Below, piece after piece: positions 38,501-48,141 of a stretch of DNA of 64,000 nucleotides. Position 1 is the first letter of the stretch. The number at the start of each line of letters is the position of its first letter. The DNA is from Primula veris. Its lineage: Eukaryota > Streptophyta > Magnoliopsida > Ericales > Primulaceae. A model generated the notes under the pieces. It saw only the letters and a program-made list of their open reading frames with translations, was not told where the DNA came from and did not search any database. Location of the stretch: assembly GCA_963682055.1 (NCBI GenBank), contig OY821749.1:6684336-6748335 (forward strand), read 5' to 3'. Made by a program: the position numbers and the translations under genes.

Positions 38501-41500
38501 CTCTTTCTAGGATGCTATGAGAAAAGTGTATGCTGTTTTCAGAATGTGTAAAAGTCGTGTTTGAATGATAGGGGGAGGCTGCCTCTTAAAGAGGATTCTA
38601 AACCGCAGCCTTTAATGTGGTCATTCAATTCTGGGAGTTACATCCACAGAATCCGCCTCCATTATTGCAGGAGTTACAACCTTCCTGGAACTTTTTTCAG
38701 TTTAGTACAAGACCCAAGACCCAAGACCCAAGGTACAACGTCTCGGATGACTCGTCGGAAACTGGCGACGAGTCAAGGTCGAGCTGTTGGTGGGTGGTTC
38801 TCTCTCTTTCTAGGATGCTATGAGAAAAGTGTATGGTGTTTTCAGAATGTGTAAAAGTCGTGTTTGAATGAGAGGGGGAGGCTGCCTCTTAAAGAGGATT
38901 CTAAACCGCAGCCTTTAATGTGGTCATTCAATTCTATGAGTTACATCCCCAGAATCCGCCTCCATTATTGCAGGAGTTACAACCTTGCTAGAACTTTTTT
39001 CAGTTTAGTACAAGACCCAAGACCCAAGACCCAAGACCCAAGGTACAACGTATCGGATGACTCGTCGGAAACTGGCGACGAGTCAAGGTCGAGCTGTTGG
39101 TGGGTGGTTCTCTCTCTTTCTAGGATGCTATGAGAAAAATGTATGCTGTTTTCAGAATGTGTAAAAGTCGTGTTTGAATGAGAGGGGGAGGCTGCCTCTT
39201 AAAGAGGATTCTAAACCGCAGCCTTTAATAACATGTTTTCCAACATCTTTTCCATTGACCATTGGTCAAATGTTATAGTTGTCATCTGTATTAAGGAAGC
39301 TCAACTGCTCTGTTCAACTACCTTAGGCATATGCTTTCAAAAGAAGAGCTATTTTAGGCTTAGACATATCTGATGTCCCGGACAGACGATAGCCATGTTA
39401 ACTGTCACCTTGTGGCTAGATTAACATCTTATTTTCGTATACAGTATGAGACATAATATAAACTTATGGCTTGTCCTAAATAAACTCTTGTAAAGTGTCG
39501 CTCAAACACCAAAATTAGCCGCGCTAATAGTGAAGTTCTCTTTATCTGTCTATTACGGTTGTTCAGAAAAATTAACACTAGCTAGTTTTGGTACGCAACA
39601 CAGCCTTTCAATTTTTGATGCCTTTATTTTCATAATACACTTTACAAAGTTGGAAAAATTAAAAAGCAGCAATTGTACGTTTTGATCTAATTATCTGTAT
39701 TGAATTAAACTATTTTTTAACAGGTTTTTACAACTGGAACCGTGTGAAGATTAGATATTGTGACGGAGCATCATTTGCTGGAGATGATATGTTCAATAAC
39801 GGGGTGAGAACTAACTACTCCATTGGAAAATGAATTATAAAAAATTCACTTTTGTATGCAGACCAGCCACATATTCAACCATAATTTCATTTCATCAAAG
39901 TAGTGCACTTAAGTATATATTCCGTTTGGGAAACTTCTTTAGCACCATTGACAAGGTGGATCTTTAATATATAGAAAAATGGTAGACCTCTTTTCTTCAC
40001 AATGACTTCGTGAATAACATATAAGAAAAAAGATTAGTGCACCAACAAATTACCCGTAAAATTTACACAGGGCAGATGTGGCTTGTGCTTATTGAACCTT
40101 TTTAGGATCTCTCTGTAGAATCCCCTACTTTGTTAACACTATTCGGTGTGCTTTCCAGGGTATAATACCGTTATAAATATCACCACTCGAGTATAGAGAT
40201 AGATATCTCAATATTAGTAGGATGACACTCACGTCGATTACTTCTTTAATCACTTTAAAAGGACTAAAGTACAGCCAAATCCATAGTACTTAAAGAACTA
40301 TGTTAATCGGTAAAATTGCACTTTTACAATTACCAAAGGACATTTTCATAATTTCTTAAAGAAATTTAAGGAGTTAACAGGCAGATGAAATGATACTAAA
40401 TTACTGATAAACATATGCTTTAGAATTTTCTTAAATTTGTGTAATTGTTAACAGACATCAAAGCTACACTTCAGAGGGCAAAGGATTTGGAAAGCAGTCA
40501 TTCATGATCTTCTCCCCAAGGGTTTGGCCAATGCTACCAAGGTACTTGCCAATTAATAGGTATTTTAATTAAAACAGCACCTATAGTAAGTATGGAAAGG
40601 CCAAATTAGTATAAAATTGATCTGAGAAGAGAAATTTGCCCATAAGGAACTTAAAGTTTTAAACCGATACCCCCCAACCCTAACCCTCGTGAGAGAGCTC
40701 TTATCCTATCACGGTACATAACAATAATAAACTTGTTAGTCGTAAATGGGATAAGAAGCACAAATAAAACCAAAAGTCTTTCACGATTGACAATCTTTTT
40801 GGACTGATAGGCAAGAATTAAGATTATTGGGGTTAGACTTCTGACTTGTAAAATAATGCTTATAGACTAGTTTTTTCACTTCATATTATGCAAATCTCGC
40901 TTCATGGTTCAATTAAAATAATTCAAAGCTTAATTGATAATAGTAGTTTTTGATTTTTTGCAGGCTTTACTTTCAGGGTGCTCTGCTGGAGGTTTAGCAT
41001 CCTATTTACACTGTGACAACTTCACTAGTTATCTCCCGTCAAATACTAGCGTTAAATGCTTAGGTGACGCTGGTTTTTTCCTCGATGTGTAAGTTCTTTT
41101 TCCGTAATTTCTGTACATACTGTTTTCTGTTTCGCATATAGATTTTATATGCGTTTTACCCCGTCTTATCGCTAAAAGATAAACTACTTTTCGGCCTTTT
41201 GTCTACAGGCCAGACATAACTTCAAATCTCACCTTCAGATCATTCTATGCTAGCCTTATTTCCTTGCAGGTATGCATACAATCCTCAAATAAGAAGTTTA
41301 TACTAAAAATATCATCATAGGATATTAGTTAGCTAAGACTAACAAACGGATACATTGTTCATTTTGGTAGCCTGTGTTAGGCTATGCTGTTTTATATTTA
41401 CTCGGCATAATATTTGGTCTTATATTTAACATAACATTATGCTCATTATCTGCTAATTGTTCAACAGGGTGTGCAACAGAATCTGAATCACAATTGCACG

Positions 41501-43933
41501 CGTTCTATATATCCCAAACAAGTATGAATTTAAACATGTTACAAATTTTGTTAAGAAACTTGTGGCTCAAATGTTATTATCTTTAGATTTGTTTCTTACT
41601 GGCCGTTTTCTGTTTGTTTGCAGTGCTTTTTCCCGCAATACGCGTTGAAATACATTAAAACGCCCTTTTTCGTGTTAAACTCAGCATACGACGTCTTTCA
41701 AGTAAGAAACTCATGTCACATCAGACTCTATCTTTAGCCCTTCTGCTTCGGCACTATCAGCATATAACCAATGAGTATGTATCTCTTTTTTGTGAACAGT
41801 TTCATCACATATTGGTACCTCCTTCTGCTGATCTACATGGACACTGGAATCCCTGCAAAAAGAATCCAGCCGCATGCAATGCGACCCAATTAAGTATTCT
41901 GCAGGGTAAATGTTTTTTTTTGTCCTGAATATACAATTTCAAAGTTTTTACCAATGTATTTTTTCCCTTTAAATATAAGACATCATAAGTTTTTATGCTC
42001 TAGTTTGATAGACCATTTTTTTTTATTCTCTTGATATTTTCTATAGGGTTCAGAATAGATATGATATCAGCACTTTTGGCATTTTACCAAAATTCGACAA
42101 GAGGAGGAATGTATATAAATTCTTGTTTCGCGCATTGCCAAAGTGAATCGCAAGATACATGGTTAGCACCAGATTCCCCTAGAGTGCATAACAAGGTTTG
42201 AGTTTTTCTTTAACTCTACTACTAAGTGATTATATATGGTCTCTTTTCGTATTTTATTGAATTCTAGACATCATAGTAAAGTACCACTAATAGTGAAAAG
42301 AGAAAACCCTAGTGAAATTGAGCACTTTGCTTGTTCGGGGGTATTTTGCTTGCATTGAAAAATAATTATAACTTCAGAGGGGGTTTGGTGTTGCTTATTG
42401 TAATTGTTTTTTTTTCTTTATCTATGAATACTATTTTGGAAAAATGAAGTTGTGACTTGTGAGTAGTTAAATAAAGCTTTATTTATTGTTAAAATTGGGT
42501 ATATGATGAAATATTGTTTGGTTATACGTGTTAAATTTTGCCAAACATGATTTGTCTAGGGAAAATGATGAAAAGATACATACCATTGTTACTTAATTAT
42601 GAAAAAATACATACCATAAATCTATTTTAAAGTTTAGTACATATGCTACATGATGCTACTACATATGCTAAATGATGCTACTTATTTTTACTCTTAGTTT
42701 TTAACTTTGATGATATTTGATGCTACATTATATGTACTAAATGATAAACAAGTTTTGAGAATCCGGGTTTTTGGAAATTAAGTATGTTTTTATGTACTAA
42801 TCAATGAATCACCCATTTGTCTACAGCTATTGGAATGTTAGGGAGATATTCCATTTGTTATCTCATCTTTGTTTGTTTTAGTATTATTTGCTTCTATAGA
42901 AAGATAATTGCCTCTTTAGAGGAGTCTTATTTTTGTTGCTTTTAGGAAAGTCTTTTTGAATTAACACAATTAAAGTTTTCAAGTTGTAAGAAATTGAAGA
43001 ACACGGTTATCTTCATATGACCGGGAATTTGTCAACTTACTTTCTATATCTGCAAATTGTAACCAACTTAATTTGGACTTTTCTACCACTGCTGGAACCT
43101 TAGTAATTTACTTAATTTGTTCTCTCATGTTTTCTTTGCTTGTATAGATCGAAAATCACTAATTCAGGTTCCTGTAGCATTGCTTTCTGATTTATTTTTT
43201 TTTGTTTCTTAGTCATTGAATACTATCTGTGACAATTCAAGTAGTACCATGGGAATAATATGCTAACAATTGTTTGCCTGCTAGGGTTGAGAACTTGTTG
43301 AAGAATTTGTTGATCATATCTGCTAAACAAGAATCAACAAAACTTGCCTACTGAAAACCTTATTAAAAATAGAGGGACTCGAATTGGAAACTGATCCCTC
43401 TGCCATTCTAATAATGGGGCATATGATCTGAATCCCTAGTAGTGGAATCTTAAAGGAATTCTGGATTTTTATCGTATCCCATTTTATTTTAATTTTACCA
43501 AACACATTAGTTTCAATGTGTTAATGAAAATCTGCTTTTGTTTGTTGGTCGAAATCTTGAATACTATGTTTGAAAATCAAGCATAGGATAAAGATAACAA
43601 TTGTAACTTGTAGGTTGCTAGAGTTAAGAGGATCATATTCATGTTTTATTAGGTCATACTGCCAAACAGACTTACTACTAAAGAAAGTTTCGTTCATATA
43701 TGTGGAGCTGGAAAATTAGGGAAATACCGAACATCTTATCTCGTCTTTGCTTGTACGCAGAAACAAACTATTTTGTCTGATTTGTGTTTGTTATTTTATA
43801 TTTTCAGACTATTTCAGAAGCCGTTGGGGATTGGTATTTTGGGAGAAAAGTGACCAAAGAAATTGATGGCCCATACCCTTCTGACTCCACATGCCATAAC
43901 TTGATAACCTCAAACAGTTTACATTACTCTTGA
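14549..43933 (+). CDS. PAE: Pectin acetylesterase (CE13 / NOTUM-like), 12 exons over 29 kb
   Basis: Removes acetyl groups from cell-wall pectin after secretion. Exons: 14549-14684, 14803-14885, 30336-30465, 39724-39803, 40455-40541, 40964-41088, 41209-41269, 41468-41521, 41624-41701, 41800-41905, 42047-42195, 43808-43933. They total 1215 bases: 404 residues plus stop, the usual family length, with every junction in phase. Residues about 8-22 are hydrophobic (signal peptide or anchor). [11 protein letters not shown] begins at residue 74, [17 protein letters not shown] follows, GCSAGG puts the nucleophile at Ser179, LNSAYD gives Asp275 and SCFAHCQ gives His343, the family's Ser-Asp-His triad. 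Intron 2 (15.5 kb) holds MULE-1 and intron 3 (9.3 kb) a copia element, both with genes antisense to this gene. The exon 2 acceptor (GAAG|ATTGC) is the least certain junction. No coding break is seen. Confidence 0.92.
16603..16981. mobile_element. MITE-like inverted-repeat element in intron 2
   Basis: Left end GGGAAATTTGCAAATAAATC and right end (reversed) GGGTGATTTGCAAATAAACC are imperfect terminal inverted repeats; the matching extends about 35 bases. It is non-coding, about 380 bp. No target duplication was confirmed. Confidence 0.5.
17474..17857. mobile_element. Possible MITE in intron 2
   Basis: Imperfect terminal similarity: GAGCATATTAGCATACACC on the left and, reversed, GAGCATTTGCATCAGTTTC on the right. 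Non-coding. Boundaries and identity are tentative. Confidence 0.3.
18945..19361. mobile_element. PIF/Harbinger-like MITE with TAA target duplication
   Basis: A 417-bp non-coding element. The left end is GAGCATCTATAATAGTG and the right end, reversed, GAGTATTCACAATACTT. It is flanked by TAA at 18942-18944 and 19362-19364, the three-base target duplication typical of PIF/Harbinger MITEs. Confidence 0.65.
19803..19989. repeat. MULE-1 left terminal inverted repeat with nested palindromes
   Basis: Outer 42 bases (GAGGTGCACTTATTACACTA and on) followed by a 145-bp core, 19845-19989. The core is built of four 25-bp near-palindromes (AAACCGTAGAT...ATCTACGGTTT) separated by CAGTGATCCACTG, a directional spacer GCATTAAATCAATAC, and CAGTGGATCACTG. 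The whole core is therefore itself almost palindromic. Confidence 0.9.
20675..23371 (-). CDS. FAR1-type MULE transposase fused to C-terminal OTU protease domain
   Basis: Single open exon of 898 codons, ATG at 23371. After an Asn-rich start comes a FAR1/WRKY-GCM1-type zinc finger (about residues 85-130, CDKS...CPFFIKG...HVENGQHNH). The MULE transposase core follows: first Asp in [10 protein letters not shown] (about 250), second in [10 protein letters not shown] (about 313), and Glu in NRAEQQHAK (about 426). A SWIM zinc finger [15 protein letters not shown] is at about 512-526. A basic linker (about 600-680) leads to an OTU cysteine-protease domain with [11 protein letters not shown] (catalytic Cys near 700) and SCHYAQV (His near 834). 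It is expected to bind and move MULE-1; the OTU domain predicts deubiquitinase activity, which is inference. Palindrome and telomere-like arrays lie just upstream. Confidence 0.9.
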   Translation of the reverse strand: MNYNYGYDNNQWNNNNNANSSSGSNDELTDYSEHFEVDELTWETRDEMLADLADVAGNWGFILTIRRSGGGDGSRTPYVDIVCDKSGVYEKKKPSSVKSGTKKKDCPFFIKGYVVNGEWMCHVENGQHNHPPPTYLQGQARRARLTQDEKEIVKTLRQSSFKVGAILEAIKNRNPDNVSNTKTIHNFLAGLKFKERDGRNPIQELFNLLDRHRYTFYYNMNPSTHSLENLFFAHPDSIRMFKAFPDVLLMDCTYRTNRFNMSFLEVVGMTSTNQTYCLGFVFMSDETQESYIWALEKFKVTLEGCILPRVFVTDREMALSNALSVVFPDSHHILCTFHIAKNVLKNCRKKIPDEEWQTFLDDWGLLVDSESIEEYNYNRTNFNTSYKSYPAVIKYVDKLLNDYAEKFVACYTNHTTHLGNRTSNRAEQQHAKLKRSLSTNTGTLETVWVEVNRILEKQFEDIKTKLDKCKSYFPHSEKTPLFINLRSYITHYAFDLLFQEHRKCSGQADENCSCGFKLSHGLPCHHIMSEHILFGKPLPLEYIHPFWKKLDVIDDNGNTDDYGVEGDLEEFKSVYASKTNVEKRRMKTQLREITVPARTSVSDPEVRANRGRPRKGDKSSKRDKSGWEYVEEQSAGASRDKGKGKADETPEVRVNPTRRPRNQNPKPTPNRPTFLYSDQIWVMLHSYIETVYDVRGDGNCGFRVVANATGKQHGEDDWYAVRCELFQELQQMKGVYYELFENLDFEAYRYDYILSSLNFYHATNPAPSEKWMRFPSYGFLIASHYNMPIVLLSLWENQNGEVNVWNSTFLPLYTGPPQGTTYWIPTVMVFVNSCHYAQVIPKEGIFPMPGIIARWEQTRTEAAAPWKELFRPNFKLYMALEKQSGKKKANEEPIDLSP
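23504..24090. repeat. MULE-1 internal palindrome cluster upstream of transposase
   Basis: A unit of about 178 bp starts at 23504, 23681 and 23859 (TTTACACTACAAACCGTA). Each carries a palindrome of the type CAAACCGTAGATTAC...TTTTACGGTTTG. From 23975 to 24090 come closer-spaced variants built on AAACCGTACATT and its complement. The arms match the terminal core motif AAACCGTA. The cluster lies 130-720 bp upstream of the transposase ATG. Confidence 0.85.
24101..24552. repeat. Telomere-like (TTTAGGG)n array inside MULE-1
   Basis: About 450 bp of degenerate Arabidopsis-type telomere repeat TTTAGGG, broken at intervals by TTTGTAA-type variants (TTTGTAATTTAGGG). On the minus strand, the coding strand of MULE-1, it reads as a run of telo-boxes (AAACCCTAA). 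It lies between the PMD stop codon and the transposase promoter region. Confidence 0.92.
24726..27074 (-). CDS. Plant mobile domain (PMD, MAIN-like) protein carried by MULE-1
   Basis: Four minus-strand exons: 27074-26215, 26096-26000, 25863-25435 and 25340-24726. GT-AG junctions are in phase; 2001 bases give 666 residues. The ATG at 27074 is preferred because the PMD begins soon after it ([17 protein letters not shown]); an upstream in-frame ATG adds only hydrophobic residues. Exon 1 holds the PMD core [20 protein letters not shown] then [10 protein letters not shown]. Exons 2-3 carry the C-terminal PMD block with many Trp and Tyr residues. Exon 4 is a basic start, then a poly-Asp run, then a Ser/Gly/Arg-rich low-complexity tail, probably disordered. 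Host PMD proteins MAIN and MAIL1 act in genome stability and silencing; the role of transposon copies is unknown. It is the second gene of MULE-1. Confidence 0.85.
27190..28660. repeat. 57-bp minisatellite, about 25 copies
   Basis: Period 57 measured from the anchor ACCAAACACACATTTTTTC at 27211, 27268 and 27325, continuing with small indels to about 28560 and then shortened copies. Because 57 is a multiple of three, the minus strand shows apparent ORFs of a repeated 19-residue unit. These are by-products of the repeat. It lies upstream of the PMD gene start. Confidence 0.93.
28681..28990. repeat. Two-copy 156-bp tandem repeat in MULE-1
   Basis: Two nearly identical copies, anchored by AACATGCAAAAATGGGACAA near 28691 and 28848. 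Between here and the right terminal repeat (28991-29299) there is no supported ORF; it may hold the PMD promoter or a leader. Confidence 0.8.
29300..29486. repeat. MULE-1 right terminal inverted repeat
   Basis: Outer part (29445-29486) is the inverse of the left end, ending GTGTATTGAGAGCACCTC. The inner 145-bp core (29300-29444) reads in the same direction as the left core, including the spacer GCATTAAATCAATAC. Adjoining sequence 29200-29300 has repeated GGGACTGACTGTGTAATT strings. Confidence 0.88.
29496..30335 (+). other. Intron 2, right of MULE-1
   Basis: Ordinary AT-rich intron sequence leading to exon 3. A short string ATGGAGTAAAACTTTTCATA occurs twice (near 30043 and 30154). No gene is seen. 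Confidence 0.5.
31701..32974 (-). repeat. Copia 3' LTR (left), one promoter unit
   Basis: 1274 bp, TGTTGG...CCAACA. It contains one copy of the unit beginning CCCAAGGTACAACGTCTC, with a TATA-like TCTTTAAGAGG (minus strand) near 32400, and keeps about 430 bp of sequence towards 32974 that the right LTR has lost. By eye it is about 97% identical to the right LTR over the first 700 bases. Confidence 0.88.
33519..37492 (-). pseudogene. Copia gag-pol polyprotein, inactivated
   Basis: Gag starts at 37492 ([10 protein letters not shown]), has an Ala-rich stretch and the zinc knuckle [14 protein letters not shown]. Protease has [12 protein letters not shown] (near 36290). Integrase (35838-34852) has the Asp-Asp-Glu residues in [16 protein letters not shown] and [14 protein letters not shown]. 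Reverse transcriptase keeps YVDDM, and RNase H keeps the conserved SGYVF and ESEF blocks. Breaks: frame changes between gag and protease (near 36400) and between protease and integrase (near 35870); a frame change near 34745; loss of the start of the reverse transcriptase just before 34850, where the linker joins straight to the middle of the domain; and an in-frame TAA near 34598. No functional protein is expected. Confidence 0.9.
37846..39245 (-). repeat. Copia 5' LTR (right) with triplicated promoter unit
   Basis: 1400 bp. Compared with the left LTR it has about three copies of a 306-bp unit, anchored by TACAACGTCTCGGATGACTC near 38430, 38735 and 39042 (the third reads TATCGG). Each holds the TATA-like TCTTTAAGAGG. 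The last copy is cut short at CTTTAATAACATG, deleting sequence kept on the left. A 41-bp insertion-duplication also occurs near 38300. Confidence 0.85.
39251..39723 (+). other. Intron 3, right of the copia element
   Basis: Intron sequence between the copia target duplication and exon 4. No feature recognised. The matching left portion is 30466-31695, also without a recognisable gene. Confidence 0.5.
42196..43807 (+). other. Intron 11 of pectin acetylesterase
   Basis: A 1.6-kb AT-rich intron. No ORF, RNA gene or transposon terminus recognised. Confidence 0.5.
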
Positions 43934-44594
43934 GATAGTTCATTCGATTAGAAGAAAACAATAAAACTATTTTCAGCTAGGATATATTCATTCAAATGCA
44001 TATACCATACCATTTTGAAATTCCATAGGTGATAGTTTGAAAAATAGATAATACACTCAGAGAAAAGGGAGAATGTTCGTTTTTGAAGTGAGCAAAATTA
44101 TGATTTTAGAAGATAGAGATACCAAAATGGGTATACCAGCATGCAGTTATCATCATTTTGTAAAAATATTTAACCAGCTTTGGTTATAAATTCATTCATC
44201 AATAAAGATCTGGTCTCTTTCTTGTCTTAGTTATCTTATCAAGATAACTCTTTCATTGTTTGTCAGCTTTAATTTACAGATGAGCTAGCTTGGAGAGTTT
44301 CTCCATGGTCTGCCATGCTCAATGCTTGACCTAATCCGAGGTACCCAAATCCGACGTGGCTGGTTGCCTTTTTCAGAAACATTTTACAAGCCTTTTCTGT
44401 TATTTCAATATAAAAGGAGGGAATAATATTCCCTGAGATTTAAACATTTTTCGAATCATTCCATGATAGTTTGCGCGTTCCAGTGAGAGTTGTTATCAAC
44501 AAGTCGAATGAGAAAGGGAAATAGACATGAATAGCACCTCTGATCAAAGTTATCACATAGTAAGTTAGAATAAACGGAAAATGACAATTTAGTA

Positions 44595-45030
44595 CATATT
44601 TAGAAATTTATGTAAAAAAAATCCGGTTGTTTTGAACTTGATGACTATTTTATAAAAAAAAAATACATATTTTGTGAATTTATTTACAAATAGGTACATA
44701 TGTCATTAAAAAATCCAAAAACATATTAAAAATTAAAAACTAAAATTTTAAAAAATATATTTTTTATACAAAAAAATATGTATGATCCTGTCTAATCATG
44801 TATGTCTAATCCTGTTTGATCATGTTCAATCATGTCCAATCTTGTATGTCTAATTCTGTTTGATACTATGTACATTTTTAAAAAAATATTTTTTTCAATT
44901 TTTTAGGTTTATTTATTTTTGTATATTTTGTTATTTTTTATGACATATGTATGTAATTTGTAAATAAGTATATGTACATAATTGTAAAAAAGTACACATG
45001 CAGGTTTTTTATAATTAAATTGATTGTTAT
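44595..45030. mobile_element. AT-rich inverted-repeat (MITE-like) element
   Basis: Left arm (about 44595-44780) and right arm (about 44880-45030) are inverted matches, for example TTTACAAATAGGTACATATG (44678) against the complement of CATATGTATGTAATTTGTAA. The centre holds several copies of TCTAATCCTGTTTGATCATG-like strings. Ends are approximate and no target duplication was confirmed. Confidence 0.45.
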
Positions 45031-46756
45031 GCAACTATTTGTAAGTCTTTCTAGAATAAATGATGGAAATGAGATTTGTACTAATTCCTTTTGTACGGTC
45101 TCGGATTACTTAATTTAATTTGAACAAAAAATTGGACAATCTTTAAGGATAAAAAATTTACTACACTTTTACAATATTAATTAATAGGGAGATAACATTC
45201 TGTACAATTATTTATGCGTTGTTTTATGAAAAATTAATTAAAACGATGCATCTCTCGTTATAATGCAAACTATTACAAAAGCTAAAAGTTGAATTACATT
45301 TGACCAATTGAGCAAAAAGTGGGTGTAAAGAGCAAATATTACAGGAGTTTCGAAACAATGCCAGAAAAGGAAGGGAACAACACATCTTTAAGTGCCCACT
45401 TGGACACATAAAAGACGAACCAAAACTGAAAGATTATACACGTCTTTTTTTATTACCAAGTAGGAAAGAAATACCATTTGGAATTTCCTTCCAATCGGTT
45501 TCAACCAACAAATCACAACAGTCTTCTTTTACCCTTTTTCTATGATTTTGGTACTCTGAAGTGCTTGGACACTAGAATCAACAAACGTTCGCCATAATCA
45601 CATTTCTATATTCTTAAAAAGTAAATAGCCAGATTTCTATTTAAGCAGCTACTTTTGGAACTCTTGTCACAAATCCATATTTCACCTTTCTTAACTCTGT
45701 ATAGATGGAAAGGGAGACAACAATAGGAAACTAAAATGCTAGGTTGGAAAAAAAAAAACTTTAATGTATAATCATACTGCAAAATAGTATTAAAGTTACA
45801 TGTCATGCTATTTAGTAGATATGCACAATTCCAAGGTCATTAGTACCCATTACGAAGCAATGACAAGGGCTGGAAATCCATACTTTCAAATAGAAGGACA
45901 TTGGTTCGGTTGCTAAATGGAAGGCGTGAAATTCCTGTATTTTCATTTAAAAAAATATTAAATTAAATAACTTTCTTCCTTTTAGTAATATACAAATTTT
46001 AACATCATCAGCATATTTAAGATCAACTCACTAATTTGTTGTTTTCTTTATAGGGTGCATTTCGTTACACTATTTATAAACAAAGCCTTTTTGGTATTCT
46101 CGCTGGAAAAAGTAAGAAATCTTAAACTGGAGCTCAGTTTTTCTCAGCTTCACATAAGCCGCTTAATTGCTCAAATATGCACCCATAAACAAGATGAAAT
46201 CATAGAGAACATGAACCAGGTAAATCAAGACGGAAATTTCTAAAACTGACAAGTGTTTTCAGCACAATTTTGTACTAACAGTTTCAGGAGCCAATCTGGC
46301 AATAACCTTTTTGGTTTTTGCCCAAGAGAATACAAGGTCTACAAGGATATAACTGAAGCAACACCATAGGAAGAGAAGAAACCGTAAAATAAAACTAACG
46401 ATAACCTATAAGAATTATCAGATACTAAATGATCAAAGTTGGCACCAGAATAGAAAATGTGACGTGAATCAAATCTGGCAATACAACTGGTGGCTTGTTG
46501 AACAATAAAGATTTTGAAAAGCTAGATTATCTACCCGGTTTATAAAAATTTGGGCACTATGGCGTACATCCAAAACCAGTAATCATTTCATAATTCTCAA
46601 AACAAATTAATTTACTTTTTAAAGAATTACGCATGTAAGTATCAACTTTCCCGTCACTTATGGGCCCCAATACAAAAGCGTAATGCAAACAAACGAGACA
46701 TGGAGGAACCCAGCAAACTAGCAAAGAAGAAAACTAGCCTCCTCTTATACAATGCC
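45031..46756. other. Intergenic DNA
   Basis: Low-complexity AT-rich sequence with only short unsupported ORFs. No recognisable gene or element. Confidence 0.4.
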
Positions 46757-47152
46757 AGAGCATCCGCATCGGTCTTTCAAAAGAGACTTTCTTACTCGTA
46801 TCTATGGAGTCAATTTTAAAAAGCACCATGCATCAGTCATCCTAAGCTCACCCTATTTTTAGAGAAACCTGAAAATCCACCTTTCATTTAATTAAGGAAG
46901 ATTCTGCTCTACTTATAAATTTTTAATAAAATATTTGTGTGCTTTGTTTCTTTTTACTCTCCTGTGTACAATATATGGCCAAAAGTTGTTAAATTCATTA
47001 AAATTTAGAACAAAAAAAAACTAATTAAGGATAACAGAGAAAGCGATATGTACTATAAATGTATAATATCATATAGGTAGATAAACGTGTAAAAGTGTGT
47101 TTTTCGCCTTATATCTTAAGGTGTGTAATATGAATATTGATGTGGATGTTCT
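46757..47152. mobile_element. Possible MITE
   Basis: Imperfect terminal similarity: GAGCATCCGCATCGGTCTT on the left and, reversed, GAACATCCACATCAATATT on the right. About 396 bp, non-coding. No matching target duplication, so it is degraded or mis-bounded. Confidence 0.4.
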
Positions 47153-48141
47153 AGTTCATATACTTCAAACTAAAGGCTTAGGAGGGGACTCATTAGCAAG
47201 TCACATGCTAGAATCAATGACTTGTGAATGTGGGATAACATTCAACACCACCCAGCCAACACAATAATATTTGAAATTTAAACAAATAAGAGGTCAAGCA
47301 AATCTACCAGGGTATACCATGATTTTTTCAACTAAGTGAAACCGTAACAAAATAATGGTTCCAAAAAGTTATGCTTGAGAGTATAATTTTATCCAGGATT
47401 AAAAAAGGAATAATGTTTTTATCATTAAAATACTAGTAGCTATCTTAAAGGGATGGTGCCTAGACAATGCCCACCCGGTGCACCCCAAAAACCGCGCCTC
47501 CGACGATAGAGATGGCGGTGCCAGACCGTTAAACATGCCCTAGGGGCAAAGAAAACTAGGACCCACCAATGCTGCAACTGATATTATTTCCATGCAAATG
47601 AGCCCTTAAATTCGTAGTCATTAGAAATTGTGTTCTCAATTTAACTTTGAAACCGATACTAGTTTAATGTTTCAACTGCTACAATTGATTTTCATTAGAA
47701 CAACCCAGAGTCCGAATCAATTTACTTTATTCCCTACTCCATAGTGTTCTAATTACACGGTTCACATAAAAGAGGAAAGGAATCATCAGATATTACATGG
47801 TTCACACAAAAGAGGATAAGAATTGTCATTTGTTATTAGAGTAAACCTTACTAGCTAGTCCATCCGCATAGTTATTACATAATATCCTCCAAAATGCCAA
47901 CAATCTCCCTATACATATATAAAAAAGCATATATCAATAAAGGAGGAGAAAATCTGTAATATGAAGTAAATAGACAACCAGAAAATACTAAAAAAAAATG
48001 AATTTACCACAAAAATTCACTCAAAGTGGCTCAAAGTCTCAAACTAGAGGGCTCTTACCTTCAACATATATCTTTTCTCCTTTATATTTGGATTTATACT
48101 TTTCCACCACAAGTGTAGGCGTCAACTGGCATTAGGAGTTA
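47153..48141. other. 3' flank of NAA30
   Basis: Mostly AT-rich, with one GC-richer patch at about 47450-47560 of unknown origin. It should include the NAA30 3' UTR near 47950-48141. Confidence 0.4.

Larger units (their letters stand above)
31701..39245 (-). mobile_element. Ty1/copia LTR retrotransposon, defective, antisense in intron 3
   Basis: A 7.5-kb element flanked by a 5-bp target duplication TCTTT (31696-31700 and 39246-39250). LTRs start TGTTGG and end CCAACA. The polyprotein reads right to left, so the right LTR is the 5' LTR. A purine-rich tract (ATGTGGGAGAT on the minus strand) abuts the left LTR at 32975. Protease precedes integrase, which precedes reverse transcriptase and RNase H: the copia order. 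Next to the 5' LTR I find ATCTTAACCGATATTC and not the usual initiator-Met primer site. Frameshifts, a stop and a deletion make it non-autonomous. Confidence 0.92.

Noticed and set aside
14549..43933. Pectin acetylesterase as a pseudogene split by transposons
   Set aside because: All 12 exons join in phase with the catalytic residues and normal family length; insertions are confined to introns.
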